A program made the position numbers and the translations under genes. From the NCBI GenBank assembly GCA_964012875.1, contig CAXGUU010000007.1, positions 1 through 26,059 of the forward strand: a stretch of 26,059 nucleotides of DNA. Reading direction: 5' to 3'. Under the pieces are notes generated by a model. The model ran no database searches. It was not told where the DNA came from and saw only the letters and a program-made list of their open reading frames with translations. Below, piece after piece: positions 1 to 8,230 of the stretch. Origin of the DNA: CAXGUU01 sp964012875. GTDB taxonomy: Bacteria > Pseudomonadota > Gammaproteobacteria > Ga0077536. Position 1 is the first letter of the stretch. The number at the start of each line of letters is the position of its first letter.

Positions 1-1
1 T

Positions 2-2806
2 ACCGCCTCAATGGCTGGCATCGATCGCGTCATCGGCTTCGACATGGGCGGTACGTCGACCGATGTCTCTCACTATGCCGGCACTTATGAACGCAGTTTT
101 GAGACCCAGGTCGCGGGCGTTCGCATGCGGGTACCGATGATGGAGATCCACACCGTCGCCGCGGGCGGCGGCTCTATACTCCATTTCGACGGCCGGCGCT
201 TGCGCGTTGGTCCGGACTCCGCCGGCGCCAATCCGGGGCCGGCCAGTTACCGCCGTGGCGGGCCTTTGACGGTAACCGATTGCAATGTGCTGCTCGGCCG
301 CCTGGTAGCCGATTACTTTCCGAGGACCTTCGGGCCGGACGCTGATCAAACATTGGATAAGGCAGCGGTGCGCGATGCATTTACCGCGCTTACCGATGCG
401 GTTAACGCCGCGACTGATTCGGCTCATACCCCGGAGGCGATCGCTGAGGGTTATTTGCGAATCGCTATCGATAACATGGCGTCTGCCATCAAGGAGATTT
501 CGGTCCAGCGCGGTCACGACGTTACCGAATACACGCTGAACTGTTTCGGCGGTGCCGGCGGGCAACATGCCTGTGGCGTGGCCGACGCGCTCGGCATGAC
601 CCGCGTGCTGATGCATCCTTATGCGGGCGTCTTGTCGGCGCTTGGTATGGGGCTGGCGGACATGCGGTCGTTGCGTGAAGCATCGCTGGAAATGACCCTG
701 GATGAAGAAGGTGTGGCAGTCGCGGCGGCGCGTTTGGACGTGCTTGGAGAACAGGCGCGCGCTGCGCTGGTTTCCCAGGGCATCGCAGCCGACCGCATTC
801 GGCTCGAACGGACGGTTCATTGCCGCTACGGTGGCACCGACGCGCCCATCGAAGTTCCATTCGGAAATGCCGGTGAAATTCGCAGTGCTTTCAGTCTCGC
901 TCACCGAGCCCAGTTTGGCTTCGTTCTTCCGGATAAACCGCTGGTAGTGGAAGCCATTGCGGTGGAGGCCGTTGCGCCCGGATCATATGACTTGAGTGAA
1001 GTACCGGTCGACGGCGCGTTCGAAACATCGCTCCCCGCGCCTCGCGGAATGCACGCCGTATACCTGAATGGCGCGTGGCAACAAGCGCCGTTCTACGAGC
1101 GCGCTGCGCTGCAACCCGGTATGCGCCTCAGCGGGCCGGCCGTCATTCTCGAATCGATCGGTACCGTCGTTATCGAACCTGGCTGGACAGCGACGCTCGA
1201 TGGTCATCTTATGATTCACCTAGAGCGCACAACGCGGCGCGAACGCGATCAGGCGATTGGCACGGCCGCCGACCCGATCATGCTTGAGGTTTTCAACAAC
1301 CTGTTCATGTCCATCGCCGAGCAGATGGGTGCGGCCCTGCAACACACAGCGCATTCGGTGAATATCAAGGAGCGCCTGGATTTTTCCTGTGCCGTGTTTA
1401 ACGGTGAAGGTGAACTGATTGCGAATGCCCCACATATCCCGGTGCACCTGGGCTCGATGGGCGCGAGCGTGCGTCGTATTGCCACGGCCTGTGCCGGGCG
1501 ACTGCAGCCGGGACAGGTATGGATGCTGAACGATCCCTATCACGGCGGCACGCACCTGCCGGACGTGACCGTTATCACACCGGTATTCGGGCAGGGCGCC
1601 GGGGCAGGGATACTTTTCTATGTCGCGTCCCGTGGGCACCATGCTGATATCGGCGGGATTACGCCGGGGTCGATGCCACCGGACAGCCGCAACATCGATG
1701 AAGAAGGCGTGCGCATCGAGGACTTCCTGTTGGTCGACGGCGAAGGATTCCGCGAGGTGGCGGTGCGGCGCCTGCTCGGCGGTGCACGCTACCCGGCCCG
1801 CAATATCGATCAGAACATCGCCGATCTCAAAGCGCAGATCGCGGCGAACGAGAAGGGTGTTCAGGAACTCGGCGCCATGGTGCGACACTTCGGGCTGGAC
1901 GTCGTCCATGCCTACATGCGTCATGTACAGAACAACGCCGAGGCCTGCGTGCGCGACCTCATTACCGGGCTCGACGCGGGTCAGTTTTCATACGCCATGG
2001 ACGACGGCAAGCACATCAGCGTGCGCGTGCAGCCGCATCCGGACGAGCGTATCCTCGATGTCGACTTCAGCGGTACGAGCCCGCAGTCGCAAGACAATTT
2101 CAACGCGCCGTCTGCGGTTAGCCGCGCCGCGGTTCTCTATGTTCTGCGAACTTTGATCGACGACAGGATTCCGCTTAACGCGGGTTGCCTGAAACCGATC
2201 AATCTGACAGTGCCCGAAAATAGCTTGCTTAATCCCGAGCCGCCGGCACCGGTGGTAGCCGGGAATGTGGAGACCTCACAGTGTGTGACTGACAGTCTTT
2301 ACGGTGCGCTCGGCGTAATGGCCGCCTCGCAGGGCACAATGAATAACCTGACCTTTGGCAATGCGCGCCACCAGTATTACGAAACCATTTGCGGGGGCGC
2401 TGGTGCGGGCGCTGGTTTTGACGGCGCCGACGCGGTGCATACGCATATGACCAACTCGCGGCTGACCGACCCGGAAGTACTCGAGTGGCGATTCCCGGTA
2501 CGCATCGAACGCTTTGCGATTCGCCGCGGTAGCGGCGGGCGCGGCGCATTTCGTGGCGGCGACGGCGTGGTTCGCGCGCTGCAATTTGATGAAGCCATGA
2601 CCGTGTCTTTACTCTCCGGCCACAGGGTGGTCCCCCCCTACGGCCTGAACGGCGGCGGCGACGGCTTGTGTGGCCGTAACTGGATTCGGCGGGCGGATGG
2701 GACTGAGCACGAACTCTGCGGTACAGATCGCGTTGAAGTACAACCCGGTGACACCTTGGTCATCGAAACGCCGGGTGGTGGTGGCTATGGCCAGGTGCGT
2801 TCATGA
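2..2806 (+). CDS. Fused hydantoinase/5-oxoprolinase (HyuA C-terminal part + HyuB), 5' partial
   Basis: This ATP-dependent hydantoinase/oxoprolinase-family enzyme would open a cyclic amide (5-oxoproline or hydantoin type) in the cytoplasm. The frame is open to the window edge, so the gene starts upstream; the ATG at 11 is probably internal. The visible 934 residues begin just before GFDMGGTSTDV, the phosphate-binding motif of the HyuA ASKHA-like domain. The HyuA part runs to about residue 400. HyuB begins near ADPIMLEVFNNLF (about residue 415) and continues to the Gly-rich end (ETPGGGGYG). Full-length fused oxoprolinases are about 1200-1290 residues, so roughly 270-350 residues are missing. 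The HyuA-HyuB order in one chain matches eukaryote-like and many bacterial fused forms. The exact substrate cannot be read from sequence. It ends convergently with the SDR at 2878. Confidence 0.93.
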   Translation, partial: TASMAGIDRVIGFDMGGTSTDVSHYAGTYERSFETQVAGVRMRVPMMEIHTVAAGGGSILHFDGRRLRVGPDSAGANPGPASYRRGGPLTVTDCNVLLGRLVADYFPRTFGPDADQTLDKAAVRDAFTALTDAVNAATDSAHTPEAIAEGYLRIAIDNMASAIKEISVQRGHDVTEYTLNCFGGAGGQHACGVADALGMTRVLMHPYAGVLSALGMGLADMRSLREASLEMTLDEEGVAVAAARLDVLGEQARAALVSQGIAADRIRLERTVHCRYGGTDAPIEVPFGNAGEIRSAFSLAHRAQFGFVLPDKPLVVEAIAVEAVAPGSYDLSEVPVDGAFETSLPAPRGMHAVYLNGAWQQAPFYERAALQPGMRLSGPAVILESIGTVVIEPGWTATLDGHLMIHLERTTRRERDQAIGTAADPIMLEVFNNLFMSIAEQMGAALQHTAHSVNIKERLDFSCAVFNGEGELIANAPHIPVHLGSMGASVRRIATACAGRLQPGQVWMLNDPYHGGTHLPDVTVITPVFGQGAGAGILFYVASRGHHADIGGITPGSMPPDSRNIDEEGVRIEDFLLVDGEGFREVAVRRLLGGARYPARNIDQNIADLKAQIAANEKGVQELGAMVRHFGLDVVHAYMRHVQNNAEACVRDLITGLDAGQFSYAMDDGKHISVRVQPHPDERILDVDFSGTSPQSQDNFNAPSAVSRAAVLYVLRTLIDDRIPLNAGCLKPINLTVPENSLLNPEPPAPVVAGNVETSQCVTDSLYGALGVMAASQGTMNNLTFGNARHQYYETICGGAGAGAGFDGADAVHTHMTNSRLTDPEVLEWRFPVRIERFAIRRGSGGRGAFRGGDGVVRALQFDEAMTVSLLSGHRVVPPYGLNGGGDGLCGRNWIRRADGTEHELCGTDRVEVQPGDTLVIETPGGGGYGQVRS

Positions 2807-2877
2807 TCTCCGGCCGGCCGCCGGTCAGGAAAATTCAGTGAGCACATCGGGCGCGCCGACACTCGCTCAGTGCCTGT

Positions 2878-3720
2878 TCAATAGGACAACAGGCCGCCGC
2901 CCGCCACCAACAGTTCGCCGGTGACGTAGTCCGACTCCGGCAGGCAAAAAAGGAATACCGCGCCGGCCGCTTCATCGGGTGTGCCGGGCCGACCCATGGG
3001 TATCGCGGCTTCAAGACCGTCCTTGGCACTTTCGTGGAATCCGACCGCGTAGTCGCGTCCGCCGACTTCCACGCGAGCCACTTCATCGCCGTCCCAGACC
3101 TGCGTCAGCCGGGTTTCGATGAAACCGAAGCCGACACAATTGACGTTCACCCGGTAGCGCGCCCATTCCTTGGCCAGCGTTTTGGTAATACCGATTTGTG
3201 CCGATTTGGCCGCAGAATAGGCAATCTGGGTGGCGCCACCGTAGAACCCAGCGACCGAAGATACGTTCACGACCTTGCGTTGATACCCCGTGCCCGTTTC
3301 AGCTTCCTTACGCGCGGCATCACGAATGAACGGGGCGGCGGCGCGGAGAATTCGGAAGGGGGCTGTGGCGTGACAGTCGAGCATGGCCTGCCACTGCTCA
3401 TCCGAGGTTTTGTGAATACTGGTATTCCACACATAGCCCGCGTTGTTGACGATGATATCGACGCCACCGAAGGCATCGAGCATGGTTTGAATCGCCCGCT
3501 CACCGAAATCCTCCGCGGTGACGTCGCCGACCAGCGTCGCGGCCCGGCCGCCTTTCGCCGTTATCGACGCTGCCATTTCCGCTGCGGGTTCGGGATCGAG
3601 ATCGCCAACAACAACCGCAGCGCCCGCGGCCGACAGGCGCCTGGCCAGCGCCGCACCGACGCCACGACCGGCACCCGTTACCAGCGCGACACGATCGGCC
3701 AGTGGTTTTGCGTAATCCAT
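2878..3720 (-). CDS. SDR family NAD(P)-dependent oxidoreductase
   Basis: This is a classical short-chain dehydrogenase/reductase of 280 residues that interconverts an alcohol and a ketone. It has the cofactor motif TGAGRGVG (15-22), NNAG (92-95), a catalytic Ser in NVSS (about 152-155), and Tyr168/Lys172 in YSAAK. The C-terminus (YVTGELLVAGGG) is FabG-like. I chose the ATG at 3720 because GGAG lies about 10 bases upstream; a TTG two codons earlier is possible. It starts 20 bases after the P450 stop and is the third gene of a minus-strand operon with the HIBADH-like enzyme and the P450. An inserted region after the catalytic Tyr (about 195-230) may shape the substrate pocket. A role in oxidising the P450 product is inference. 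Confidence 0.93.
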   Translation of the reverse strand: MDYAKPLADRVALVTGAGRGVGAALARRLSAAGAAVVVGDLDPEPAAEMAASITAKGGRAATLVGDVTAEDFGERAIQTMLDAFGGVDIIVNNAGYVWNTSIHKTSDEQWQAMLDCHATAPFRILRAAAPFIRDAARKEAETGTGYQRKVVNVSSVAGFYGGATQIAYSAAKSAQIGITKTLAKEWARYRVNVNCVGFGFIETRLTQVWDGDEVARVEVGGRDYAVGFHESAKDGLEAAIPMGRPGTPDEAAGAVFLFCLPESDYVTGELLVAGGGLLSY

Positions 3721-3740
3721 CGTCAAATTCTCCAGGTCAT

Positions 3741-4955
3741 TTAGCGTTGCGCCAAGACCGGCAGGGATTTCAATCCCACCAGTCGGTTATTGGGCATCCA
3801 TACGGGCTCGCCATCGAACTCGAAATCGAGATCGCTTCGGCACAACTCGTCGAACACGACATTCAGTTCGAGACGTGCCAGCGCCGCGCCCAGGCAGAAA
3901 TGTACGCCGGCGCCGAAGCCGAGGTGCCGGTTGGGTGTACGCGCAACGTCAAACTTGAACGGTTCATCAAACACGCGTTCGTCTCGATTCGCCGACATTT
4001 CCCAGAAGGTCAATTTGTCGCCTTCGGCGATCTGGCGGCCGCAGAACTCAGTGTTGCAGGTAGCGGTGCGCCGTTTGTACACCGAGGGTGTTGTCCATCG
4101 CACGATCTCTTCGACCGCGGTTTTGAGGTGTGGCTGGTGGTCACTCCGAAACCGCTTCCAGTCCTCCCGCCGCTCCAGAAAAGCCAGCATCCCGCCACTG
4201 ATCGCGCGGGTCGTGGTTTCGGCGCCGGCCGGGAAGAGTAGGGAAAAAAACGCTTTCAGTTCGAAGTCGGTCAAGGTCGAGCCATCGGCCTCGAATTCGG
4301 CATGAACGATGCGCGAAAAAATGTCGTTGGTCGGCCGTGCGCGTTTTTCGTCGATTAGCTGTTGTGCGTATTGTCGAATCTTACGCACGTACTCAGTCGC
4401 GATGACCGAGTCTGACTGCGCCTCGACGCCGCGATCGATCCAATCGACGAGGCGAATGCGATCGGTTTCGGGGACGCCCAGCAGAATGCAGATGGCCTGC
4501 GTCGGGATCTCGCGCGCGATCCGGTGCGCGAAATCGATGCGCTCGCCCGATTTGATGCTCGCAAAGATTTCACGTGACCGCCGGCGCAGTTCGTCTTCAA
4601 GCTGACTAATGGCTTTGACCGTAAATCCCTTGTTGACCAGCTCACGCAAGCGTCGATGATAGGGATCGTCGGTCTGGTTCAGCAGTTTTCCTGCCGTCAC
4701 TTCATCCTTGATGGCGGTGCCGCCGGCTGTGCGGGTGCCAGCTTTGTCCGACGACCACGTTTCCGGATCCATAATCACCGCGTTGACGTCGGCATATCGA
4801 CTGACGACCCAGAAGCCTTCGCCATCCGGGGTGGCAGCGGTGGGTTCATGCCAGTAACACGGGTCGTGTTGGCGCAGCCAGTTGAAGGTGTCGTGAGGAA
4901 AACCGTTGGCGAAGCTTTTGTCGTCGGAAAGATCTGCCAGTGCCGGTGCGTTCAT
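3741..4955 (-). CDS. Cytochrome P450
   Basis: This is a soluble bacterial class I cytochrome P450 of 404 residues, hydroxylating a hydrophobic substrate with electrons from a ferredoxin that is not in this window. It has the I-helix oxygen-activation motif AGAETT (243-248), ExxR of the K-helix (E283-R286), and the haem loop FGAGVHFCLG with Cys354 as thiolate ligand. The C-helix motif DDPYHRRLREL (96-106) is also typical. A longer frame begins at 4988. I prefer the ATG at 4955 because it forms an ATGA overlap with the upstream stop (4954-4952), implying translational coupling, and a purine-rich GGAAG precedes it. The neighbours (HIBADH-like, SDR, divergent SCP2-like protein and hydrolase) fit catabolism of a lipid, terpenoid or steroid. 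The substrate is inferred, not shown. Confidence 0.95.
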   Translation of the reverse strand: MNAPALADLSDDKSFANGFPHDTFNWLRQHDPCYWHEPTAATPDGEGFWVVSRYADVNAVIMDPETWSSDKAGTRTAGGTAIKDEVTAGKLLNQTDDPYHRRLRELVNKGFTVKAISQLEDELRRRSREIFASIKSGERIDFAHRIAREIPTQAICILLGVPETDRIRLVDWIDRGVEAQSDSVIATEYVRKIRQYAQQLIDEKRARPTNDIFSRIVHAEFEADGSTLTDFELKAFFSLLFPAGAETTTRAISGGMLAFLERREDWKRFRSDHQPHLKTAVEEIVRWTTPSVYKRRTATCNTEFCGRQIAEGDKLTFWEMSANRDERVFDEPFKFDVARTPNRHLGFGAGVHFCLGAALARLELNVVFDELCRSDLDFEFDGEPVWMPNNRLVGLKSLPVLAQR

Positions 4956-5857
4956 CGTTTCGGCTTCCGCAGGGGCGGCAACTCGCAACCGGCGGCATGT
5001 TCAAGGACTTTCACGGTGGCGAAAAAATCCTCATCCGCCAGACCCTGTGCAATTGCCGCCTCGTAGATTTCGTGAGCGGCAGCAGTCATCGGCATCGTGA
5101 CGCCCACATCCTCAGCCGACTTCAGCGCGACACCGACATCCTTGGCCGCGATGGCCAGCGAGAACAGATCCATGTCGAACTTCCGCGACAACACCAGCGG
5201 CGCTCGCTCCATCAGTGTTCCAGCCGAGCTCTTCTTGATGACCTTGAGCAAATCGGTCGGATCCATGCCGGCTTTTGCGCCCATCACGAAACCTTCCTGG
5301 ATCAGCACACTCGCGCACAGGAATATCTGATTGTTGACGAGCTTGGTCAGCGTGCCGGCGCCTGACGCTCCCATATAGAATAAGTGTTCACCAAAACAGC
5401 GAATCAGGTGCTCAGCAGCGTTGTAGGCTGTCTCGTCGCCGCCGACCATCACGGCCAGGCTGCCTTTCTCCGCCGCGATTTTGCCGCCGGAAACCGGCGC
5501 ATCGAGGTATGCAATGCCTTTTGCGCTGGCAGACGTCGCGATCTGCCGATTCAGTGACACACTATTGGTGGAAAGATCGACGATTGTCTTCAGCGTACCG
5601 TCCGTCGAAGCGAGCAGACCTGCGCTGCCCAAGACGACGTCCTCGATCTGCGGCGGTCCCGGTAACGACAGGAAAATCGTCTCGCAACTTGTTGCCAGGT
5701 CCGTGATGTCTGCCGCCTCCGAGGCACCGACAGCAACCAGGCGCCCGACGGCAGCCGGCTCAAGGTCAAGCACCCGAAGCGGCCGTCCGGATTGTGCGAT
5801 TCTCGCGGCCATCGGCCCGCCGATCGTGCCGAGTCCGATAAATCCCGTTTGCGCCAT
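4952..5857 (-). CDS. 3-hydroxyisobutyrate dehydrogenase-family NAD(P)-dependent oxidoreductase
   Basis: This beta-hydroxyacid dehydrogenase of 301 residues oxidises a 3-hydroxy acid to a semialdehyde or keto product. The N-terminal Rossmann motif is GLGTIGGPMA (8-17). The substrate motif is DAPVSGG (119-125), and the catalytic motif GASGAGTLTKLVNN contains Lys172 and Asn176. Length and motif order match HIBADH, tartronate semialdehyde reductase and related enzymes, which cannot be separated by eye. It is the first gene of the operon continuing into the P450 (ATGA overlap) and SDR. The start at 5857 has AAGGT about 8 bases upstream. A TTGCCA/TATACT promoter candidate lies in the divergent intergenic region. 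The stop is TGA. Confidence 0.93.
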   Translation of the reverse strand: MAQTGFIGLGTIGGPMAARIAQSGRPLRVLDLEPAAVGRLVAVGASEAADITDLATSCETIFLSLPGPPQIEDVVLGSAGLLASTDGTLKTIVDLSTNSVSLNRQIATSASAKGIAYLDAPVSGGKIAAEKGSLAVMVGGDETAYNAAEHLIRCFGEHLFYMGASGAGTLTKLVNNQIFLCASVLIQEGFVMGAKAGMDPTDLLKVIKKSSAGTLMERAPLVLSRKFDMDLFSLAIAAKDVGVALKSAEDVGVTMPMTAAAHEIYEAAIAQGLADEDFFATVKVLEHAAGCELPPLRKPKR

Positions 5858-5887
5858 CGTCTTACCTTACTTAATCGCAGTGTCCTG

Positions 5888-5914
5888 AGTATACAAAACC
5901 ATTTGCAGTGGCAA
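5888..5914 (-). promoter_or_regulatory. Candidate promoter for the HIBADH-P450-SDR operon
   Basis: On the minus strand TTGCCA (5914-5909) and TATACT (5893-5888) each differ by one base from the sigma-70 consensus, but the spacer is only 15 bases. It would start transcription about 24 bases before the ATG at 5857. It is read by eye only. Confidence 0.35.
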
Positions 5915-5944
5915 CGGCACCTTCGTGTCTCGTGAGATCGATTT

Positions 5945-5953
5945 TGATATAAC
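5945..5953 (+). promoter_or_regulatory. Candidate extended -10 promoter for the SCP2-like/hydrolase pair
   Basis: The stretch TGATATAAC is an extended -10 (TGn plus TATAAC) with no clear -35. It would give a leader of about 30 bases before the GTG at 5991. Confidence 0.35.
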
Positions 5954-5990
5954 GCCCTTTCGAAAAACCAATCGATAGCGGGAGCTTGGT

Positions 5991-6389
5991 GTGGCAGGAG
6001 CGATAAAACTCGACTGGCTCGACAGATTTAAGGACGCCGCTAACAGCGACGAGGAACTTGCAATTGTCGGCACCTGGTTTACGACTACGTTCAGCATTGG
6101 ATTCGGTGCTGAACGCGTCGCCTTCAAGGTTAACAAGGGACGCTTCGAGGACATTCAGCGGAACCCGCGTTTCGACGTGCGCGCCTTGTTCGGGTTCAGC
6201 GCGCCGGTCGAGGTCTGGCAGAAATTTTTCTCACCCACGCCGCCGCCGATATTTCATGATGTTTTCCCCATGATCATGCGGGTTCCCGAATTCATTGTAG
6301 AAGGCGACTCGCTGGTTGCAATGCAAAACGCCCGGGCGCTGCATCGGGCCATGACGATTATGCGTGAAACGGGGGCCGGCAATGTCTGA
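5991..6389 (+). CDS. SCP2-like sterol-binding domain protein (small)
   Basis: This is a cytoplasmic protein of 132 residues made of a single compact domain. Its pattern is that of SCP2-like lipid-binding proteins: an N-terminal helix, the strand GFGAERVAFKVNKG, a middle segment with a Trp (VEVWQKFFSPTPPP) and a long C-terminal helix. These domains bind acyl-CoAs or sterols without themselves being enzymes. The start is GTG, with GGGAG about 6 bases upstream. Its stop overlaps the next gene by 8 bases (ATG at 6382, TGA at 6387), so it is translated with the alpha/beta hydrolase. It is divergent from the P450 operon, consistent with handling a hydrophobic substrate. The SCP2 call rests on shape rather than a diagnostic motif. 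Moderate confidence for function, high for being a gene. Confidence 0.72.
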   Translation: MAGAIKLDWLDRFKDAANSDEELAIVGTWFTTTFSIGFGAERVAFKVNKGRFEDIQRNPRFDVRALFGFSAPVEVWQKFFSPTPPPIFHDVFPMIMRVPEFIVEGDSLVAMQNARALHRAMTIMRETGAGNV

Positions 6390-7221
6390 GTTTGAAAGAA
6401 TCAGCGGACGCTATGTCAACATCACCGTCGATGGCTACGACTACCGCATCTTTTTTGAAGAGGCGGGCAGCGGAACACCGCTGTTGTTATTGCATACAGC
6501 AGGTGCGGACAGCCGCCAGTTCCGCCACTTGCTGAATGACGACGAGTTGACCGCAAACTTCCGTATCGTTGCTTTCGACATGCCATGGCACGGACGTTCA
6601 ACACCGCCGGATGGCTGGTGGAAAATGCGGTACGAACTGACTGCCGATCACTACATGGCGATCATCCGCGCCATGTGGCGGGTGCTCGGCATGGAGCAAC
6701 CCATTGTCGGGGGGTGTTCAATGGGTGGCGCGATCGTGCTTAAAGCCGCCTTTGAGTATCAGGATGAAATTCGCGGGATACTCGGCATCGAATCGACTGC
6801 CGCGGGCCACGGGCGCTATAACGATTTCCTGCACCATCCGGCTATCCATGGTGGTGAGCTGTGTGCCACCTATACCTATGGTCTGAACGCGCCCATGAGT
6901 CCGGAGGCGGGCAAACGCGAGAACTGGTGGTATTACGCGCAGTCCGGGCCCGGCGTGTACGGCGGCGATGTTCATTTTTATTGTTATGACTGGGACGCCT
7001 GGGATGATCTCGAACGCATCGACACCACGCGCTGCAAAGTGGCCTTGCTATCCGGTGAGTACGATTACTCGGCCACCCCACAGATGACCGAAGACGTGCA
7101 CAAGGCCATACCCGGCTCGTGGTTTCAGCTCATGCCGGAAATGGGGCACTTCCCCATGGTCGAGAATTACGCGGGCTTTCGACCTTACCTGTTGGAAGCC
7201 CTCGGTCATCTCGAAAGTTAG
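6382..7221 (+). CDS. Alpha/beta fold hydrolase
   Basis: This is an alpha/beta hydrolase of 279 residues, probably cutting an ester or a carbon-carbon bond in the cytoplasm. The nucleophile is Ser113 in GCSMGG; the acid is probably Asp228 (SGEYDYS) and the base His256 (EMGHFPM). The oxyanion loop LLLLHTAGADS (34-44) has Thr-Ala where HG is usual. The lid (about 145-210) is Trp- and Tyr-rich, suiting an aromatic or hydrophobic substrate. I chose the ATG at 6382, behind a G-rich ribosome site and overlapping the SCP2-like stop; a GTG at 6364 is an alternative. Esterase and meta-cleavage hydrolase activities cannot be told apart here. Confidence 0.92.
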   Translation: MSEFERISGRYVNITVDGYDYRIFFEEAGSGTPLLLLHTAGADSRQFRHLLNDDELTANFRIVAFDMPWHGRSTPPDGWWKMRYELTADHYMAIIRAMWRVLGMEQPIVGGCSMGGAIVLKAAFEYQDEIRGILGIESTAAGHGRYNDFLHHPAIHGGELCATYTYGLNAPMSPEAGKRENWWYYAQSGPGVYGGDVHFYCYDWDAWDDLERIDTTRCKVALLSGEYDYSATPQMTEDVHKAIPGSWFQLMPEMGHFPMVENYAGFRPYLLEALGHLES

Positions 7222-7265
7222 CGGGCTGATGCGAAACACCGGCGGCGGCCATGGGCGACCTTGCA

Positions 7266-7373
7266 GGCTCGTCTTCGGTCCTCATTTACACCAGTAAACG
7301 CCGGTCCTCGCCGCATCCGCGCCGTGTCCCTGACCAGCCTGGCTACGTTTTGCATCGACCTGCGAGCCAGGCT
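7266..7373 (-). repeat. Dispersed intergenic repeat, copy 1
   Basis: Read on the minus strand, this stretch holds the core GGCGTTTACTGGTGTAAATG (rc of 7284-7303), whose TTTAC/GTAAA arms form a small dyad. It is flanked by purine-rich GCGAGGACC and GAGGACCGAAG. A perfect 9-bp inverted repeat (AGCCTGGCT at 7336-7344, AGCCAGGCT at 7365-7373) closes the other end. The arrangement recurs at 21096-21190 and more weakly at 22809-22925. It fills the gap between the convergent ends of the hydrolase and the SDR. No ORF here is convincing. Confidence 0.55.
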
Positions 7374-7381
7374 GTCCGAAG

Positions 7382-8143
7382 CTACTGTGCCACCCAGCCG
7401 CCATCAACAGGCAGGGCAACGCCGGTGACGTAGGTCGACCGATCTGACAGCAGCCAGGATACGGCGTCGCCAATCTCGGAAGGCTCGGCCACGCGTCGCA
7501 TCGGCACAGTACCGATCAGCTGATCGCGAATCTTGACGCTGGCATCGGTCACCCGGTCAAGCATGGGCGTATCGATAAACCCCGGGCATACGGCATTGAC
7601 CCGAATCTTGCGCGACGCGTATTCGAGCGCCACCGTTTTCGTCAGGCCGACGACGCCGTGCTTGGCCGAGTTGTAACTGGCGGCACCGGGAATACCAATC
7701 AGGCCGGCCGCCGATGCGGTGGATACGATACTGCCACCGGTATCCTGGTTGATCATCTGTTCGATTTCACACTTCATGCAGATGAACACACCGGTCAGGT
7801 TGACCCGGACGACGCGCTCCCAGTCGGCCATCGGCACGTCCAGTATCTTCGCGGTCGGTCCTTCGATCCCGGCGTTATTGAATGCGCCATCGAGTTTACC
7901 GTGCCGCTGGACAATGCCCTTGATCATCGCGCTGACGGCATCGTAATCGGCGACATCGACATGCTCATACTCAGCATTGCCGTTCGCTTCGCTAATCATC
8001 TGGCAGGTCCTTGCACCTTCGTCATCCTGCAGGTCGGCGATGACGACTGTGGCGCCGTCCGCCGCCAGGATCTTCGATGTTGCACGGCCAATGCCCGTAC
8101 TGCCGCCCGTCACCAAAACTACCTTGCCATCAAGCACGCCCAT
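7382..8143 (-). CDS. SDR family NAD-dependent oxidoreductase
   Basis: This is a classical short-chain dehydrogenase of 253 residues. Motifs are TGGSTGIG (12-19), Asp37 at the end of the second strand (an NAD rather than NADP preference), NNAG (89-92), a catalytic Ser in STASAAG, and Tyr157/Lys161 in YNSAK. The C-terminal YVTGVALPVDGG is typical of FabG and 2,5-dichloro-cyclohexadiene-diol dehydrogenase-like members. A longer frame begins at 8200. The ATG at 8143 is right because GGGGAGA precedes it by about 8 bases and the family begins at this point. It is divergent from the luciferase-like gene at 8231. Substrate unknown. Confidence 0.94.
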   Translation of the reverse strand: MGVLDGKVVLVTGGSTGIGRATSKILAADGATVVIADLQDDEGARTCQMISEANGNAEYEHVDVADYDAVSAMIKGIVQRHGKLDGAFNNAGIEGPTAKILDVPMADWERVVRVNLTGVFICMKCEIEQMINQDTGGSIVSTASAAGLIGIPGAASYNSAKHGVVGLTKTVALEYASRKIRVNAVCPGFIDTPMLDRVTDASVKIRDQLIGTVPMRRVAEPSEIGDAVSWLLSDRSTYVTGVALPVDGGWVAQ

Positions 8144-8230
8144 GAAATGTCTCCCCGGTTGATCCTTTGGCGCGCGATTATAGACCGCGAGTATTTTCAT
8201 GACGTCTGCGGGAGTCGGTATGATGAATCG

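Noticed and set aside
1220..1924. A 234-residue ORF antisense to the hydantoinase
   Set aside because: The plus-strand frame is clearly HyuA-HyuB. The antisense frame is Arg/His-rich, as expected for a shadow in GC-rich DNA.
4956..4988. P450 start at 4988
   Set aside because: The extra 11 residues overlap the upstream gene, whereas the ATG at 4955 makes a clean ATGA coupling.
5867..6154. A 95-residue minus-strand ORF
   Set aside because: It lies antisense to the SCP2-like gene, is Ser/Ala/Leu-rich and has no ribosome site or recognisable feature.
7222..7381. Small protein or tRNA in the gap after the first hydrolase
   Set aside because: No frame has a ribosome site and no cloverleaf can be drawn. 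The repeat explains the structure better.
7658..8230. N-terminal extension of the luciferase-like protein
   Set aside because: It is the reverse complement of the SDR gene. The family N-terminus begins at 8231.
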